Source: Nepenthes gracilis (Eukaryota; Streptophyta; Magnoliopsida; Caryophyllales; Nepenthaceae). From it: a stretch of DNA of 64,000 bases. Within the stretch, counting starts at the first letter, position 1. Each line of letters starts with the position of its first letter. The notes beneath the pieces were generated by a model that was given only the letters and a program-made list of their open reading frames with translations, was not told the DNA's origin and did no database searches. This document shows, piece after piece, positions 1 to 10,461 of the stretch. The translations under genes were made by a program, and so were the position numbers. Location: contig BSYO01000006.1 in the NCBI GenBank assembly GCA_033239525.1, positions 18,128,175 to 18,192,174 of the forward strand, in the 5' to 3' direction.

Positions 1-882
1 AAGACGGGTAACGCATGAAGACGGTCAACACTCGTGTTGACCGAAATTACTGGAGCAACAGGCTAAAACAAAAAGGCTTTTACGGGCCAGGCCCATTCAA
101 ACTCACGATCTATCAGACGGCCAATAACGGCTCTCCTGGCGATATCCACGATCTTTGCCGGTTTTCAAAACGAATATTGACAAAATTGGCGCCCTTCATA
201 TAAGGAAGGCGCCAGATTTTTTCAATCTCCTGCCAATTGGGGATTCCAACGGTAAAGAACATCAAAGGAAGGTGAGCTGTTGGCCGCTACAGAAGGAAAC
301 TACCTTACTCTGTTTAGCAACTGGCATCAATTCAAAAAGGCAGGCCAGCCAACGAAGGATACGAGGATCACTCCTTCCAAAGAAGGAGGATCGCCTGCTC
401 AACCATAAGTAAGCCCTGAAACTCTCGTTCCAGGCATGCTCACTGTTACCTACGTTCTCTGCTATTGATGCTCTCAATTACCCAGACTTTCTGTGACAAA
501 CTCTGTCAATTGCTAACGTTTTCTGCTGCACAATCAGATACTCAAGCAACCTAAAAAACCTAAGGCATACAAGTGCGCCTCTCACGACCGTTTACTGCCT
601 TCCCACCTTCCAAATTCAAGAGGATAGTTTTGTCTCTCTTTCATCTGAAAAACACACACACTCTCTTTCTTTCTCAATTTTCAGTTTCAATAACCTTCTT
701 ATCTTTCGAAGACAGTTTACTAACTTGAGCGTCGGAGTATTTTTGGTGGGACAACTTCCCACTGACACGCTGACCTCCTATTCTGTTTAGTGGTGTGCAG
801 GATTCAACTCAGGGAACGGAGCCGGAACTAGGACAAGCGGATCATTCCAAACTGTTTAAAATTCGGATTCCAGGACGCATCA
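1..882 (+). repeat. LTR, right portion (solo LTR or 3' LTR; left end outside window)
   Basis: The segment aligns by eye along its length with the LTR at 38409-39454: shared blocks include the GGCTTTT...CAGGCC stretch near 75-95, the ATTGACAAAAT..GGCGCC block near 175-215 and the closing GTGGTGTGCAGGATTC...GGACGCATCA. It ends in CA at 881-882. The next bases (ATAATAAATAT) are not a primer binding site, so this is a solo LTR or a 3' LTR, in plus orientation. No coding capacity is credible; the short open frames here are chance. Confidence 0.75.
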
Positions 883-1096
883 ATAATAAATATATTTTTT
901 CCTCTATAATTTTTCATCAACTTCCAAACAGAAAAAAACATTTTTTTAATTTTCTTTTTATTCTTTTTATTATTAACTTATTTTGTTCTAACATTCTTAA
1001 AACCAAACCTAGCATGACAAAATAACATAATTTTTCATCGCTAATAAATATTCTTTTGTACAATATTGCATCCCACCAAACATATACTTGAAATAA

Positions 1097-1100
<4 letters not shown>

Positions 1101-1130
<30 letters not shown>
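1101..1130. repeat. (AT)15 microsatellite
   Basis: Uninterrupted alternating A/T directly abutting the left LTR of element I. Slippage here may have altered the target-site duplication of that element. Confidence 0.9.
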
Positions 1131-1134
<4 letters not shown>

Positions 1135-1999
1135 CATTCTGATTCCACGGGTCAGAGAGATGCAGAGGTGCGTCCCGTTCGATCCGTGGTTTCCAAGCAA
1201 CACATGTGAATGGAGTGTTGGACACGAGATGAAGATTGAGACCGGATGTTTTACGTGGAAAACCTCCTCTGGAATGGGGAGGAAAAACCACGAGCCTCAG
1301 GGCCTGGAAAGAGCTTCACTATATGGGTTGGAGATTTTACAAAGTACAGTTGTGAGGGTTAATCCATTCCCTGTCTCACGTTTTGTGTTTCTCTCCTAAG
1401 GAAGCTATGCTCGCTGGGAGTCTTTTTACTCTTCTTTGAGGAGTTGAGTGTGGAGAGAGAGAGTCCGGCCGTAATCTGGGACGGAGAGAGTTGTAGAGTC
1501 AGGAATGCTCCCTTTTTGAAAGGGGCCTTGCTGTGTATTTATAGTGGAAACCGGGCCGTTATGGAGTAGACATGTGGCGTCCATCCGGCGGTTGAGGAGC
1601 TGGTCCACTGGCTTCCTTTAATGCAGCTGGCGTGTGGGGAGTGGCATGCGGACGGCGCCGCTGCAGCATCTGAGTGTGTCAGGTGTACAGGATCTGGATA
1701 TCAGCCTTGATTTGACTAGGCGTGCCCTGTTGAGACGGGCGATGGAAGTTGCGAGCTTTCTTGAAGCCGTAGTAGGCTAGCTAGCATTCCCGGCCATGAA
1801 CGGGCGGTTCTCGTCCAGCTATGATTTTCCTCGTGGGCTAGTGGACTCGTGAGATAAAGCAGCTCTTGCGTGGCTTTCTGGGAAAAGTCCGAGTGTTTCT
1901 TCCTGGCCGCTCGGGCAGTTACGAAACTTCTTCGGCTCTCGGCCCTTGGGCTTCATATTTGGGCCGTGCTTTTATGGGCCTTCATACTAGGGCCCAACA
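1130..1999 (-). repeat. Element I 3' LTR
   Basis: On the plus strand it starts TGTTGCATTCTGATTCC and ends GGGCCCAACA, giving 5-bp inverted ends TGTTG/CAACA. It is matched by 5753 onwards (TGTTGCGTTCCGATTC...), with shared blocks ACTATATGGGTTGGAGATTT, CTAAGGAAGCTATGCTC and GTGTATTTATAGTG. The copy here is longer (870 bp); the right copy has several internal deletions. Confidence 0.8.
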
Positions 2000-2013
2000 T
2001 AGCCCCCCATGCC
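2000..2013 (-). other. Polypurine tract of element I
   Basis: Plus-strand TAGCCCCCCATGCC directly after the LTR end; read on the minus strand it is a purine-rich GGCATGGGGGGCTA next to the 3' LTR. Elements II, III and V have the same arrangement (GGGG..CTAG then LTR). Confidence 0.7.
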
Positions 2014-2308
2014 AAAGGACCCGAAGTTCTCGGTCGTTTGGCATAAAGTCGTCAGCCTACTAGAGGTGTCGGTCGTCCGAGAGCGCGTGTCCTGGGGACG
2101 AGCACTGCGTTGACCTTGACGGGAGGTTGTCCTCGGACCTCTTCTGGGCCGCCGTTTCACTTTCCTGTTGGAGCATTAAATGCCGTATCCTGCTGATGTG
2201 ACATGCTATCAGGCGCCTTGGGAAGGAGAGATCACCAGACTTCTGGGGCGAATGTCCTGTCGACGCGTGACAAGGGTAATGAGTACGTCTTTTCCGTACT
2301 CTAGGGTT

Positions 2309-2318
2309 TATTTAAACG
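2309..2318 (+). promoter_or_regulatory. Core promoter (TATA-like) of the antisense gene in element I
   Basis: TATTTAAACG lies 98 bp before the ATG at 2407. The same string, followed by T, is found at 56067-56076 in element V, and close variants sit at 57219-57226 (TATTTAAG) and 42191-42200 (TTTAAACACG), each upstream of an antisense gene. Conservation at this position is the main evidence; transcription is not shown. Confidence 0.5.
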
Positions 2319-2406
2319 TCCCATTGCCCTGATTTTTCATCTTCGTGCCTGTTTTTGGTCTTCTTCTTCGTTCGAGCTTCGTCTTCTCTTTTGCTATTTG
2401 GTTTTC

Positions 2407-3902
2407 ATGGCGCCTGGGATGAGAGACATTGCTTCCACGGTGACGCTTGACAAGCTCACGGAGATCCGAGCTCAGTATCAGATTCCTGAGTCTACGACCA
2501 TGATGATCCCGGAGCCGCACGATAGGGCACTGTACCCTCCGGATGGCTTCATCACCGTTTATGAGGCCCACCTCAAAGGCGGGCTACGGTTTTCCGTTTC
2601 GGTGGAGCTCTATGACATTATGAGGGCGCTCGGCGTGCCTCTTGCCAGGCTTCAGCCGAACGCGATGAGGTATCTGGTGTCATTGTGTGTCTTCTTTCGG
2701 TGCCATGAGAAGCTTTTGAATGCTCTCACGGTCAAGGTGATGTTCCGCTTCACGCAGAACCTTGACTGGATTGTAATGACTCATCGTCCGAAATTTTCTT
2801 CGCTATGTGGTGGCAACCCGGATTCCACGAGGCGGTGGAAGGACAAGTTCTTCTTTCTTGGTGTCTACGAGCACTGGGCCATCCCCACTACGTGGGGAAA
2901 GGTGGCAAGCCAGTACTGCTCTGACCCTTCGAGGGAGGATCGGAAGGAAGTGAGAGCGTACACAGACTTGGTGCTGTTCAATCTGTGGACCTTCCACTTG
3001 AACAATCGCAACATCTGGCTGGCCGCTGACAAATTTAGGGAAGCCAAGTGGGGACCGCGGGATGAGGCTCCTGGCCCGGCACCTCTCGTAATGGCCAAGG
3101 AGAGACCGAGGATTGGGGGACCCACGACCGAATGCTCCTCGAGTGACGATGAGGATTTTGATATTGAGGGCGTGAGCGATGATGATGTGGCTGCTTCTCT
3201 GCTCACGAGGTCGGGGGCTGGTTCTATTCCCGAGTCCTCGAAGCCTGGGGGTCTCGCCTTCACTTCCACTGCTAATATTTCGTCCGAGCCCTCAGGAGGT
3301 GTTACGCGGAATAGAGAGCTTCCTGAGACCCAGACCTCTTGTGATGATGATGATGATGACGATATTCCTCTGATCAAGAGGGTGAGGACTGAAGCCTCTC
3401 TTCCGGGGCCCTCGGGATCTGGCGGTCTCGCCTTCACTTCCACTGCTGATCTCCCTACTACACCCGCGGAGATTCTTGCTCAGAGCGCGCGGTCCTCGGA
3501 CATCCAGCCCCCCAGTTATGATTTTATTCCCGACGCTCCCGTTGCTTTGCCAGGTGACGTCTCGGGCAGGATTGATCACCCTCCCGAGGACATAGGAGGC
3601 GGGAGTGCCGTGAGGGACTTGAGAGGGGAGTGTCGGCTGAAATGATCCGAGAGATGGTGGAGGTTGTGGATTTAAGTGTTGACGAGTTCGCGCCTTCTGA
3701 TCCTTCTGAGCGCCCTGTTGTGGTTGAGGCCGAGCGGTTGCCCGAGCTTCTTAGGGGTGCTGATTTCGAGGCAGACTTTCCAGCGGCTTTTGTAGCTGAC
3801 GAGTTTGTATCAGAGGCGGCGCCTACGGGGCTTAGGAGCGAGCCGCAAGAGTCCGAGTCCCACGTGGAGTGCGTCATAGGGGACGACCCTCTTGTTTCTA
3901 AG
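2407..3902 (+). CDS. Antisense gene of element I, exon 1: Transposase_28-like protein with acidic middle (one frameshift)
   Basis: Reads opposite to the element. The first ATG in frame is 2407; the open frame runs to 3645 and continues in another frame from about 3630, so one indel separates the parts. Residues about 20-170 match the plant 'putative gypsy type transposon' domain (Transposase_28): YPPDGFITVYEAHL, LQPNAMRYLVSLCVFF, then RRWKDKFFFLG with IPTTWGK. Residues 240-260 and 311-325 are acidic (SSSDDEDFD; a run of seven Asp followed by IPLIKR). GGLAFTSTA occurs twice. The second part ends at AAG|GTAGCC, a phase-0 donor at the position used in elements II and V. The coiled-coil exon 2 is not recognisable. 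Molecular function is unknown; no transposase catalytic residues can be pointed to. Confidence 0.6.
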
Positions 3903-4247
3903 GTAGCCTGTCGCTTCCTTTCTTCTCTTGCTTTTCATCGTTCATGCCTTGATGAACTTTTAAATGTCATGACTCGAGCTTGATAGCCGGCCTTAACGGT
4001 CTAGTGGTAGTGATCGCTCAGTCCCTGGAAGTGAGGTGAGGTCCGGAGCTAGGCCGAGCAAAGGAGAAGATTGCTTCTCCGGAGGCTACCTCAAGGATCT
4101 CGGGCTTAGGCGGAGCCTCCTTCAGACGGATCCTTCGCTAGGAGGAGAGGTTGAGGACGCCCGTGTAGAAGAGATGGCTTGTCTTCGGCAAGTTCCGAGA
4201 TGGTGGCTCGAGTGGCCGCCCGCGGTTCCCGGGCCGCCCTCGATGAA

Positions 4248-4592
4248 TGACGTCCCAGTGCATCCGCACTGTGGATATTGTCCGCTTTGTTGGGGAACTT
4301 ACGGCGGCCCCAAGCAACACGCAACCCGCACGGTTTTGTTCCGAAGACGGACCCAAAATGCGTCGTCTAGAAGAGGTATCCACGCCCTTTATAAGGCACG
4401 CCGCTCACCTCCCCATTGAGATACCATCTATAACGGCGCATCCGTGAGGATATTGTCCGCTTGGGCCGGGAAGATGAGGCTCTGTTTATTCTGCAGGGCC
4501 CGGCCCGCCCCAAAACGCGTCCTCAAGGGGAGAGGTATCCACACCCTTATAATAAGGCACGCGTTCACCTCTCCATCCGATTGGGCATGTCG
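4248..4592. repeat. Two head-to-tail copies of a ~200-bp LTR
   Basis: Two tandem copies, about 4248-4427 and 4428-4592, share GGATATTGTCCGCTT, CACGGTTTTGTT-type and CCCAAAA.GCGTC blocks, then GAGGTATCCAC.CCCTTATAA and CACCTC.CCAT. The same unit stands alone as a clean solo LTR with TSD at 57978-58179. Here no internal sequence separates the two copies. They lie where exon 2 of the antisense gene would be expected. Orientation is not determined. Confidence 0.6.
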
Positions 4593-4705
4593 GGCGCCGG
4601 TGAGGCCTTTCCTCGGCCCTCTCGCCGATAGTGAACCTCCTACGCCCGAGAGGATTCGGTGGAGCAGACGGATCTTGGAGCCCACGGGGCTCGTAGAGAG
4701 AGGTG

Positions 4706-4803
4706 GAGACCGAGCGGCACTCCCTTGACATGCCGCCTCCTTTTTCTTTATTTTGTTTTTTTGTTTTGTCATTGTGTGTAAAATCATTTATTTGTAATAA
4801 GAG
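4706..4803 (+). terminator. Probable 3' end and poly(A) region of the antisense gene, element I
   Basis: Follows the coding part on the plus strand. GCGGCACTCCCTTGACATG is followed by T-rich sequence and TTTATTTGTAATAAG, a plausible plant poly(A) region. A near copy of this block is at 6260-6345. Inferred only from position and composition. Confidence 0.3.
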
Positions 4804-5031
4804 GCTTTTAAAGCTTTGGAGGACTTGTCTTTTCTGCGCCTACTCCCCTTCGAGGCGTTTGTCCCTTTTTGGACTTGGGCTTGCATCGAGGACTTCAGCT
4901 CTTACCCTTTTTGGATATTTCACGGCCAGTTGAGTTTGGGTTGGGGAACTTGGGACCGCTCGACAGAATTTTTGTTATGACCTCAAGGGTCCCAGCCTCC
5001 GAGTTTTTGAGCAGGACTCAAGGGCCCGGCC

Positions 5032-5658
5032 CTAGGACCGCCAATGGACAACGGTTCTTCCGAAGTGACCCGTTTTGTTTTGTTGAATACACCGTGAGTT
5101 CTTGATTGTTTGTCGTGGCGGGAAGTGGTCGTGGAGAGATATGGAAACGCTTCGTTGTAAGGTTAACAAATGCACGCGTTTATTAATGCATGGCCTTCCA
5201 TTTTTCTCTCTTTTCCCTTTTTTTTTTTGTCCCCCCTTGAAGGTCATGGAAGGAAGTGGTTCACCTCCCCATCCTCGATGTAGGACCCTATTCCCATTGG
5301 TACGGCCCAACGCCCTGGGCCATCTTAGAACTTTAATTTGCCTCGTTCGAGCCGCATGCCGGATGGTCCATGAGGCCCCTTCTCCTTTCTTCCTGTCGTC
5401 CTTTGGCTCACTGGGAGTTGCTTCTGGCCGGCCTTGGGTCCAAAGACAGTCTTCCGAGCCTCTCGAGCCCCCTCCGATGGGGCCGGACTCATGGATTTCT
5501 TTTTTGAGGAGGTAACCCTCAACTCGGGGAACACAGGCCCCCGGAGTTTGCTTTGAGCGTAGGCTCCTAGAGTGTTCGCCCGTCTTCTGCCGGGAGGCCC
5601 ATGCGGCTCTTGTGAGATCCATGCGCGGCCACGCACGCCGACGTCCTCGAGGAGACAT
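5032..5658 (-). other. Leader-region ORF of element I, 208 codons, unknown
   Basis: An open frame in the element's own sense, starting about 95 nt inside the primer binding site, where the gag leader would be. The predicted product is basic and rich in Arg, Lys, Gly and Pro. It has no recognisable gag core (no YDGS.DP or LKG.A..WF motif) and no membrane segment. High local GC makes long open frames likely by chance; a second overlapping frame (5325-5699) is also open. I treat it as a possible gag-leader remnant, not a proven gene. Confidence 0.25.
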
Positions 5659-5734
5659 TCGTCGTGGCGCTCTTCTCCCAGGTGGGCGTGTATCAACATC
5701 CTTGGGTCGTTGCTTGTTGTTTATAGTCGCGAGT

Positions 5735-5752
5735 TTTTAACAGACGGCGCAA
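5735..5752 (-). other. Primer binding site of element I
   Basis: Plus strand AACAGACGGCGCAA then LTR; on the minus strand TTGCGCCGTCTGTT immediately after the 5' LTR. It is one base short of the TTGGCGCCGTCTGT form implied by elements II and III. The TGGCGCC core is typical of plant Tat/Athila elements. Confidence 0.7.
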
Positions 5753-6294
5753 TGTTGCGTTCCGATTCACGGGTTAGAGAGATGCTCCGATCCGTGGTTT
5801 CCAAGCAACACAAGTGAATAGGACGAGATGAAGATTGAGACCGGATATTTACGTGGAAAATGGAATGGGAGGAAAAACCTTGAGGCGGGGCCTGAAAAGA
5901 GCTTCGCACTATATGGGTTGGAGATTTTAGGCCTTTTCCGTTTTGTATTTCTCTCTCCTAAGGAAGCTATGCTCACGGGAGTCTTTTACTCCTTTGATGA
6001 GTTGAGTGTGGAGAGAGAGAGTTCCTCTGGGGCGGAGAGAGTTGTAGAGGGCCTTGCTGTGTATTTATAGTGAAAACGGGCCGTTATGGAGAATAGTGAA
6101 CCTCGTGTGGGGAGTGGCTGCGGACGGCGCCCTGCAAAGACTGGAGGCGATGTTTAGGCGGTGGGCGAGAGTTGCGGGATCTTCGGCAGCCCATGAACGG
6201 GGGCTCGTGCATTTGGTGGACTCGAGAGATGAACTGACTCTTGCGTGGAGTGGAAAAGACCGAGGCGGCACTCCCTTGACATGCTGCCTCAACA
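5753..6294 (-). repeat. Element I 5' LTR, internally deleted, chimeric end
   Basis: Matches 1130-1999 from its TGTTGCGTTCCGATTC start to about 6258, with several internal deletions. After GAAAAGACCGAG the sequence instead matches the antisense-gene 3' region at 4706-4803. CAACA at 6290-6294 could be the LTR end, but the cross-match suggests the true terminus is lost. Confidence 0.65.
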
Positions 6295-6345
6295 ATATTT
6301 TTCTTTATTTTAATTTTGTCAATCTATTTGTATTATTCGCAAGAT

Positions 6346-9200
6346 GTATCAATATATTTATACTAGAATTATCATTTTTAGTGTGGATAGAGAGATAATA
6401 GAGTGATTAAAAAATAAATTAAGATAAAATTTATATTTATTTTTAACAATTTTAATATAAATTAATATATTACTAGACATATAAATAGTATTTTTTATAC
6501 AGCTAATGATTTTCAAACTAATATGAAACCTGTTCAAGTAGATCTAGGAGTCGGTAAGTTAAGTTTTTTAATTAATCTGGATAAAAATACATCTCTTTCA
6601 AAAAACAATGAATATGAAACACAGCTTAGAAACCAATGTTTAATCAAAACAATAAACACAATGAAATCCACTAGCCCGCCTCTACCACCCCCCTCCACCA
6701 GCCGTTACCATCGACCACCACCGCGCAACAACAGAAACAACTTCCCAGATTATCAAAAACTTATTTCCAGATAAAATTGTTGTACACTTTATGAATTAAA
6801 TAATATAATAGCTATTCACATCTTATTTCACTTATGTCAGATTTCAATTCTAATAACCAAACACAAGTTTAGAACAGAGAATAATAAACAGGAAGCAATA
6901 GCAGCCATTTCAGGAGAAAAAAGAGAGAGAGACATTCAAATATGGCATCAGACCAAGCAGCAGCAACTCATACAATCACTAAGGTATGATATTCAATATG
7001 AAAGTATTCATATACATCATTCTCATCCATCGAGATCCAGCGACTAAAAAAATGTAGGGTGATCAGCCCTGAGATCTCGAGAAACCCAACCCGCTCTCTT
7101 CCTCCAAATATTTATCACATAGTGTAATTCTCTTGTTATAGGGGTCCTATGCATGAAATCGGGTTAAATCACGAATGTCGAATATCTCTAAGGCACAGAA
7201 ACCAGAGCAACTTATATGGTGAGCATAAAACTCTGAATTCTACAAGCAGCTTTGGAGAGCCAAGACCTATAGGGCATTTACCCTTACATTAAAAAAATGT
7301 TATTTTTGTAGTTTAAACCTGTTATTGGTCACATACAGCAGATGCTTTATTCATGTACATCTTTGCTCAACTGGGAAATATTTACTGAAAATATCAAACG
7401 GGAAATGATTACAAAATCATTAATAGCAACAAATCCACAGTTTCACCAAAATCAAGGAACATGAGAATAGGACATCAAAGTCTTAAAGAATTGCAGGCGG
7501 GAGGTATCAATGAAAAATCGTGACTAAGAAGAAATTTAAGCAAATGAACACAAAAAATGACGCTCACAGGTTTTAAGAATGACTTCCTTCCTCTCATTAC
7601 TGCTGTTATAATGACTTTTGTTGGGTGAATCAGAAAAGAAATTTGACATTCTGAAAATCCATCCCCCCCTTTAGAAAATTTATTTACAAAGCAAAAATAA
7701 AAGAAAAAGCAATCTAAAAACTCAGCTCGAGCAATCTACTTGATTCTCCAAATCCCAACGAGCATCCGCTATACTTAATCCCAAAATCAGTGCAATCAAA
7801 ATCCTAAAGCTGCCCCCTTGACGTTGTTCATTCAACTCGAAGGGTCCAATCTAGTGGACATTATAATTGGATAAGTGAGAAGTAAGAAGAAATAGCTCCA
7901 TTTTTTGGCTGATACAATAAAATATTATATTATATTTTCCAATCAAATATCATGCAAAACTTTACCCAAGGAGATATATTGAGCAAACAGATTCAACCTC
8001 ATGCAAAGCTCAGTTACCAAGCTTTCCAATAGCATGAACTGGCCCTGATGCACCGGTGGATCTCAACTTTTGGTCTGAAAACCAGACCAAGCTTTCCTCA
8101 TCACAAAAGAATGACCATTTATTCACCTCTAAAAAGCAAAAAGGCCAAGCATCACATCACCGGTGCTTCACTATGAAGAAGTGACCACTAATTAAGTATT
8201 ATTTTCTCACAAAATAAGACGCTTATGAGCACCTTTATCTTTATTTTTGAATATCTATAAAAGGAATATTTTATCACAAATTTTTTCACGTAAAAATGTA
8301 GGCAGCACTAATGTGGACTTCTGTCTTCTATACCGCCCTCCAAGGATGAGTCACATGTTGGGTGTTTTGAGTCACTTCTTTGTGAATCCTATATTTATTG
8401 AATATGTTATCCGATGGCTCACTCAATATTTATGAGAGAATTTGTTCAAGTAAAGGATTTTAATGGTATAAAAGATCAACAAGTGATAGGTGCATGTGTT
8501 TAAATTGGATAGTATAGGGGCGTTTGAAAAACACTTGTGTATAAAAAATAGAAGATTTCACACTTGATACTTTCCTAATGGGCACACATGCGGGGGTTAA
8601 CAAAAGGGCTTACACCTTATGCACGCCTCATGAGCACACGTGCATCATTGCAGTTATAAATACACATGATCTTATTTTAGGGTTAGTTTTGACAGCCATT
8701 TGAACACAAGAGGCGACAACTCAATGAGAGAGAGAAAGAAAAAAAGAGAAGAAGATGAAGATTTTGGTATCCGTTTGAGGTTCAATTCATTTTTTATCAT
8801 TTGCTAAATTTGGATATATTATTATAACTTTGGTTGCAAGACATACTACTAATTGGTAATTTATTTTCTCATTATATTTTCTTTTATTCGGATATTGAGT
8901 GTATTGGGTTTAATATAAACTGATTTTTTACATGTGTAGTAATTGTGAAAGGGCCCACTTCAAGGAAGGTATTTCTAACTGGATCTCTAATTTTAGTTGA
9001 GATATTTCAGACGTAAAATCTTTAAATTTTTTCTTAATTGAAAAAATTTTTTATGCCAATTTACTTGTGCAACTTGTATACTTAGTTGTTTTGTTATTTA
9101 CTAATCCTCATGTTCTATTGGAAGAGAATAGTGGCTTAAGGTGTTGAGAGATTCAAATTCCACATGTTGATCCCAACATCGAATACTCGCACATACACCA
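6346..9200. other. AT-rich spacer, no recognised gene
   Basis: About 2.9 kb of AT-rich sequence with no ORF resembling a known family. 6942-6983 could encode a short first exon (see separate entry). 8247-8435 holds a 62-codon frame that I regard as chance. Around 9140-9180 is a phrase GTTGAGAGATTCAAATTCCACAT typical of decayed plant LTR sequence. Nothing else is supported. Confidence 0.6.
6942..6983 (+). other. Possible first coding exon (14 codons)
   Basis: ATGGCATCAGACCAAGCAGC starts a 14-codon frame (MASDQAAATHTITK) that ends at AAG|GTATGA, a good donor. It is preceded by a purine-rich leader with GAGAGAGA. No following exon is recognised in the next 2 kb, so this may be chance or a gene fragment. 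Confidence 0.2.
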
Positions 9201-10315
9201 TGTTAGCGCAAAACAGAAGGCACAGTGACTGATCGGACAAAATACTTGGATAGCAATATAGCAGAGCTCTCGGACGGACGACCAAAATAGAGATAGAAAA
9301 ATGAGAGAAACATATACAAGCTTTTTAATGTGGAAAGACCCTTATTCAACCAAGGGAAAAACCAAAGAATTTATCACATACACAAAGCCCAAATAAAAAA
9401 ACAAACAATCATGTTGTATATCACTCAATCTCTCTCTAAAAAGATCTCCTCTATCTTTACAACAAAACATCTCAATGCTCACTCCAAGATTGCTCTCCAA
9501 GACACATAAGACAAGTTGCACAAGCCTTTATATATGGGGGTAAGGCCTACTAGGGCTCAATCTAGTATCCGCATGAGGCCTCCGTCACGGCAGCGTTTTT
9601 TGGTGGGAAGTTGCGGCGCGCATTAGAATGGGTCAACCGTCCACCTATCCCAGCAGCTGCTCTTAGTTTTTCTCATGCCTCCGCCTACTTTTAGATTCAT
9701 GGCGCTTCTAAAGAAGTTCTGTTCACATGCAGCTTCTGACCTACTAAATAAAGTCCGCGTCCTTTTCCTCCTTTGAGTCCGCGGACAAGAAATACCACGA
9801 GGGAGTGACCCCAACATACCAAACTCCTTAATCGAGACAGGCTTCAAATCATCCCACTTTGGCAAAGTTCCAGAAAACCCAGTCTTCTTCCAAACTCACA
9901 ATGCCACTAGTCCAAGATATCAGATTATCTGTCACTCTCAAACAATCTTTCAGAAAAAACGGCTAGCGATGCAGTGAGGCGACGACGAGGTCCTTATCTG
10001 CACCGACTTCTCGGTGCCTTAAAACCTCGAAGCAAATCCACACCCTAACGAAGTCGTCGCCATTTTCACTCTGCTTCAGCAATTTTTGCCTGCTGGATTA
10101 AGCGCTTCTGCCTGCGCTCAGACAACGTCGAATCTGTCTGCTACTACTAGTTTCGATCGGCAGATTGTAATTGCCAATCGGGGGCTTAGCTTAACCGGAC
10201 TGGCACTGCGCGTTTATGACCGTTGATCCTTTCGACGACGATCGTTCAAAGTTAATTGGGCTTACCGATGTACCTTTGTAAAAGCCCAACTTTAGGATTT
10301 AAATGTTACGCCCAT
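9201..10315 (-). repeat. Possible LTR, unrelated family
   Basis: Begins TGTTAGCGCAAAACAG. On the minus strand CCCCATATATAAAGG (near 9527-9541) is a good TATA box. The block AGCTTTTTAATGTGGAAAGACCC at 9319 resembles the U5 region of plant copia/gypsy LTRs. The right end is uncertain (about 10315, GCCCA) and I found no TSD. The 80-codon frame at 9623-9865 on the minus strand has no recognisable relative. Confidence 0.35.
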
Positions 10316-10461
10316 ATTTTTTTTTTCCTTTGAAAAAAGTCATTCTAATCAACTAGACGCACTTCACGTGAGCGGTAAGTTAATAAATCTTTAGTTAGAC
10401 GAAATAATACATTTTTTTAAAAAATTAAATAATATGATAAAAAATAATTTAAAATTATTTA

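Larger units (their letters stand above)
1130..6294 (-). mobile_element. Element I: pol-less Tat-type LTR retrotransposon derivative
   Basis: Two direct repeats (1130-1999 and 5753 to about 6258-6294) flank a 3.75-kb internal region. The primer binding site abuts the right repeat and the polypurine tract abuts the left one, both reading on the minus strand, so the element points leftwards. No protease, RT, RNase H or integrase remains. What is left is the antisense (plus-strand) gene, an LTR insertion and a leader-like stretch. Flanks ATATA (1125-1129) and ATATT (6295-6299) could be a decayed TSD, but the left flank is in an AT repeat and the right end may be a recombination junction (see findings). 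It would have to be mobilised in trans by a related full element. Confidence 0.7.

Noticed and set aside
917..1291. 124-codon minus-strand frame spanning the AT repeat
   Set aside because: Includes a Tyr-Ile run from (AT)n and crosses an LTR boundary.
2865..3443. 192-codon minus-strand frame across element I
   Set aside because: Shadow of the acidic plus-strand frame: GAT/GAC runs read as Ile/Ser/Val. The plus frame has the recognisable domain.
3985..4050. tRNA-like A box (CGGTCTAGTGGTAG)
   Set aside because: No B box (GGTTCGANNCC) follows and no cloverleaf can be drawn; not a tRNA gene or clear SINE.
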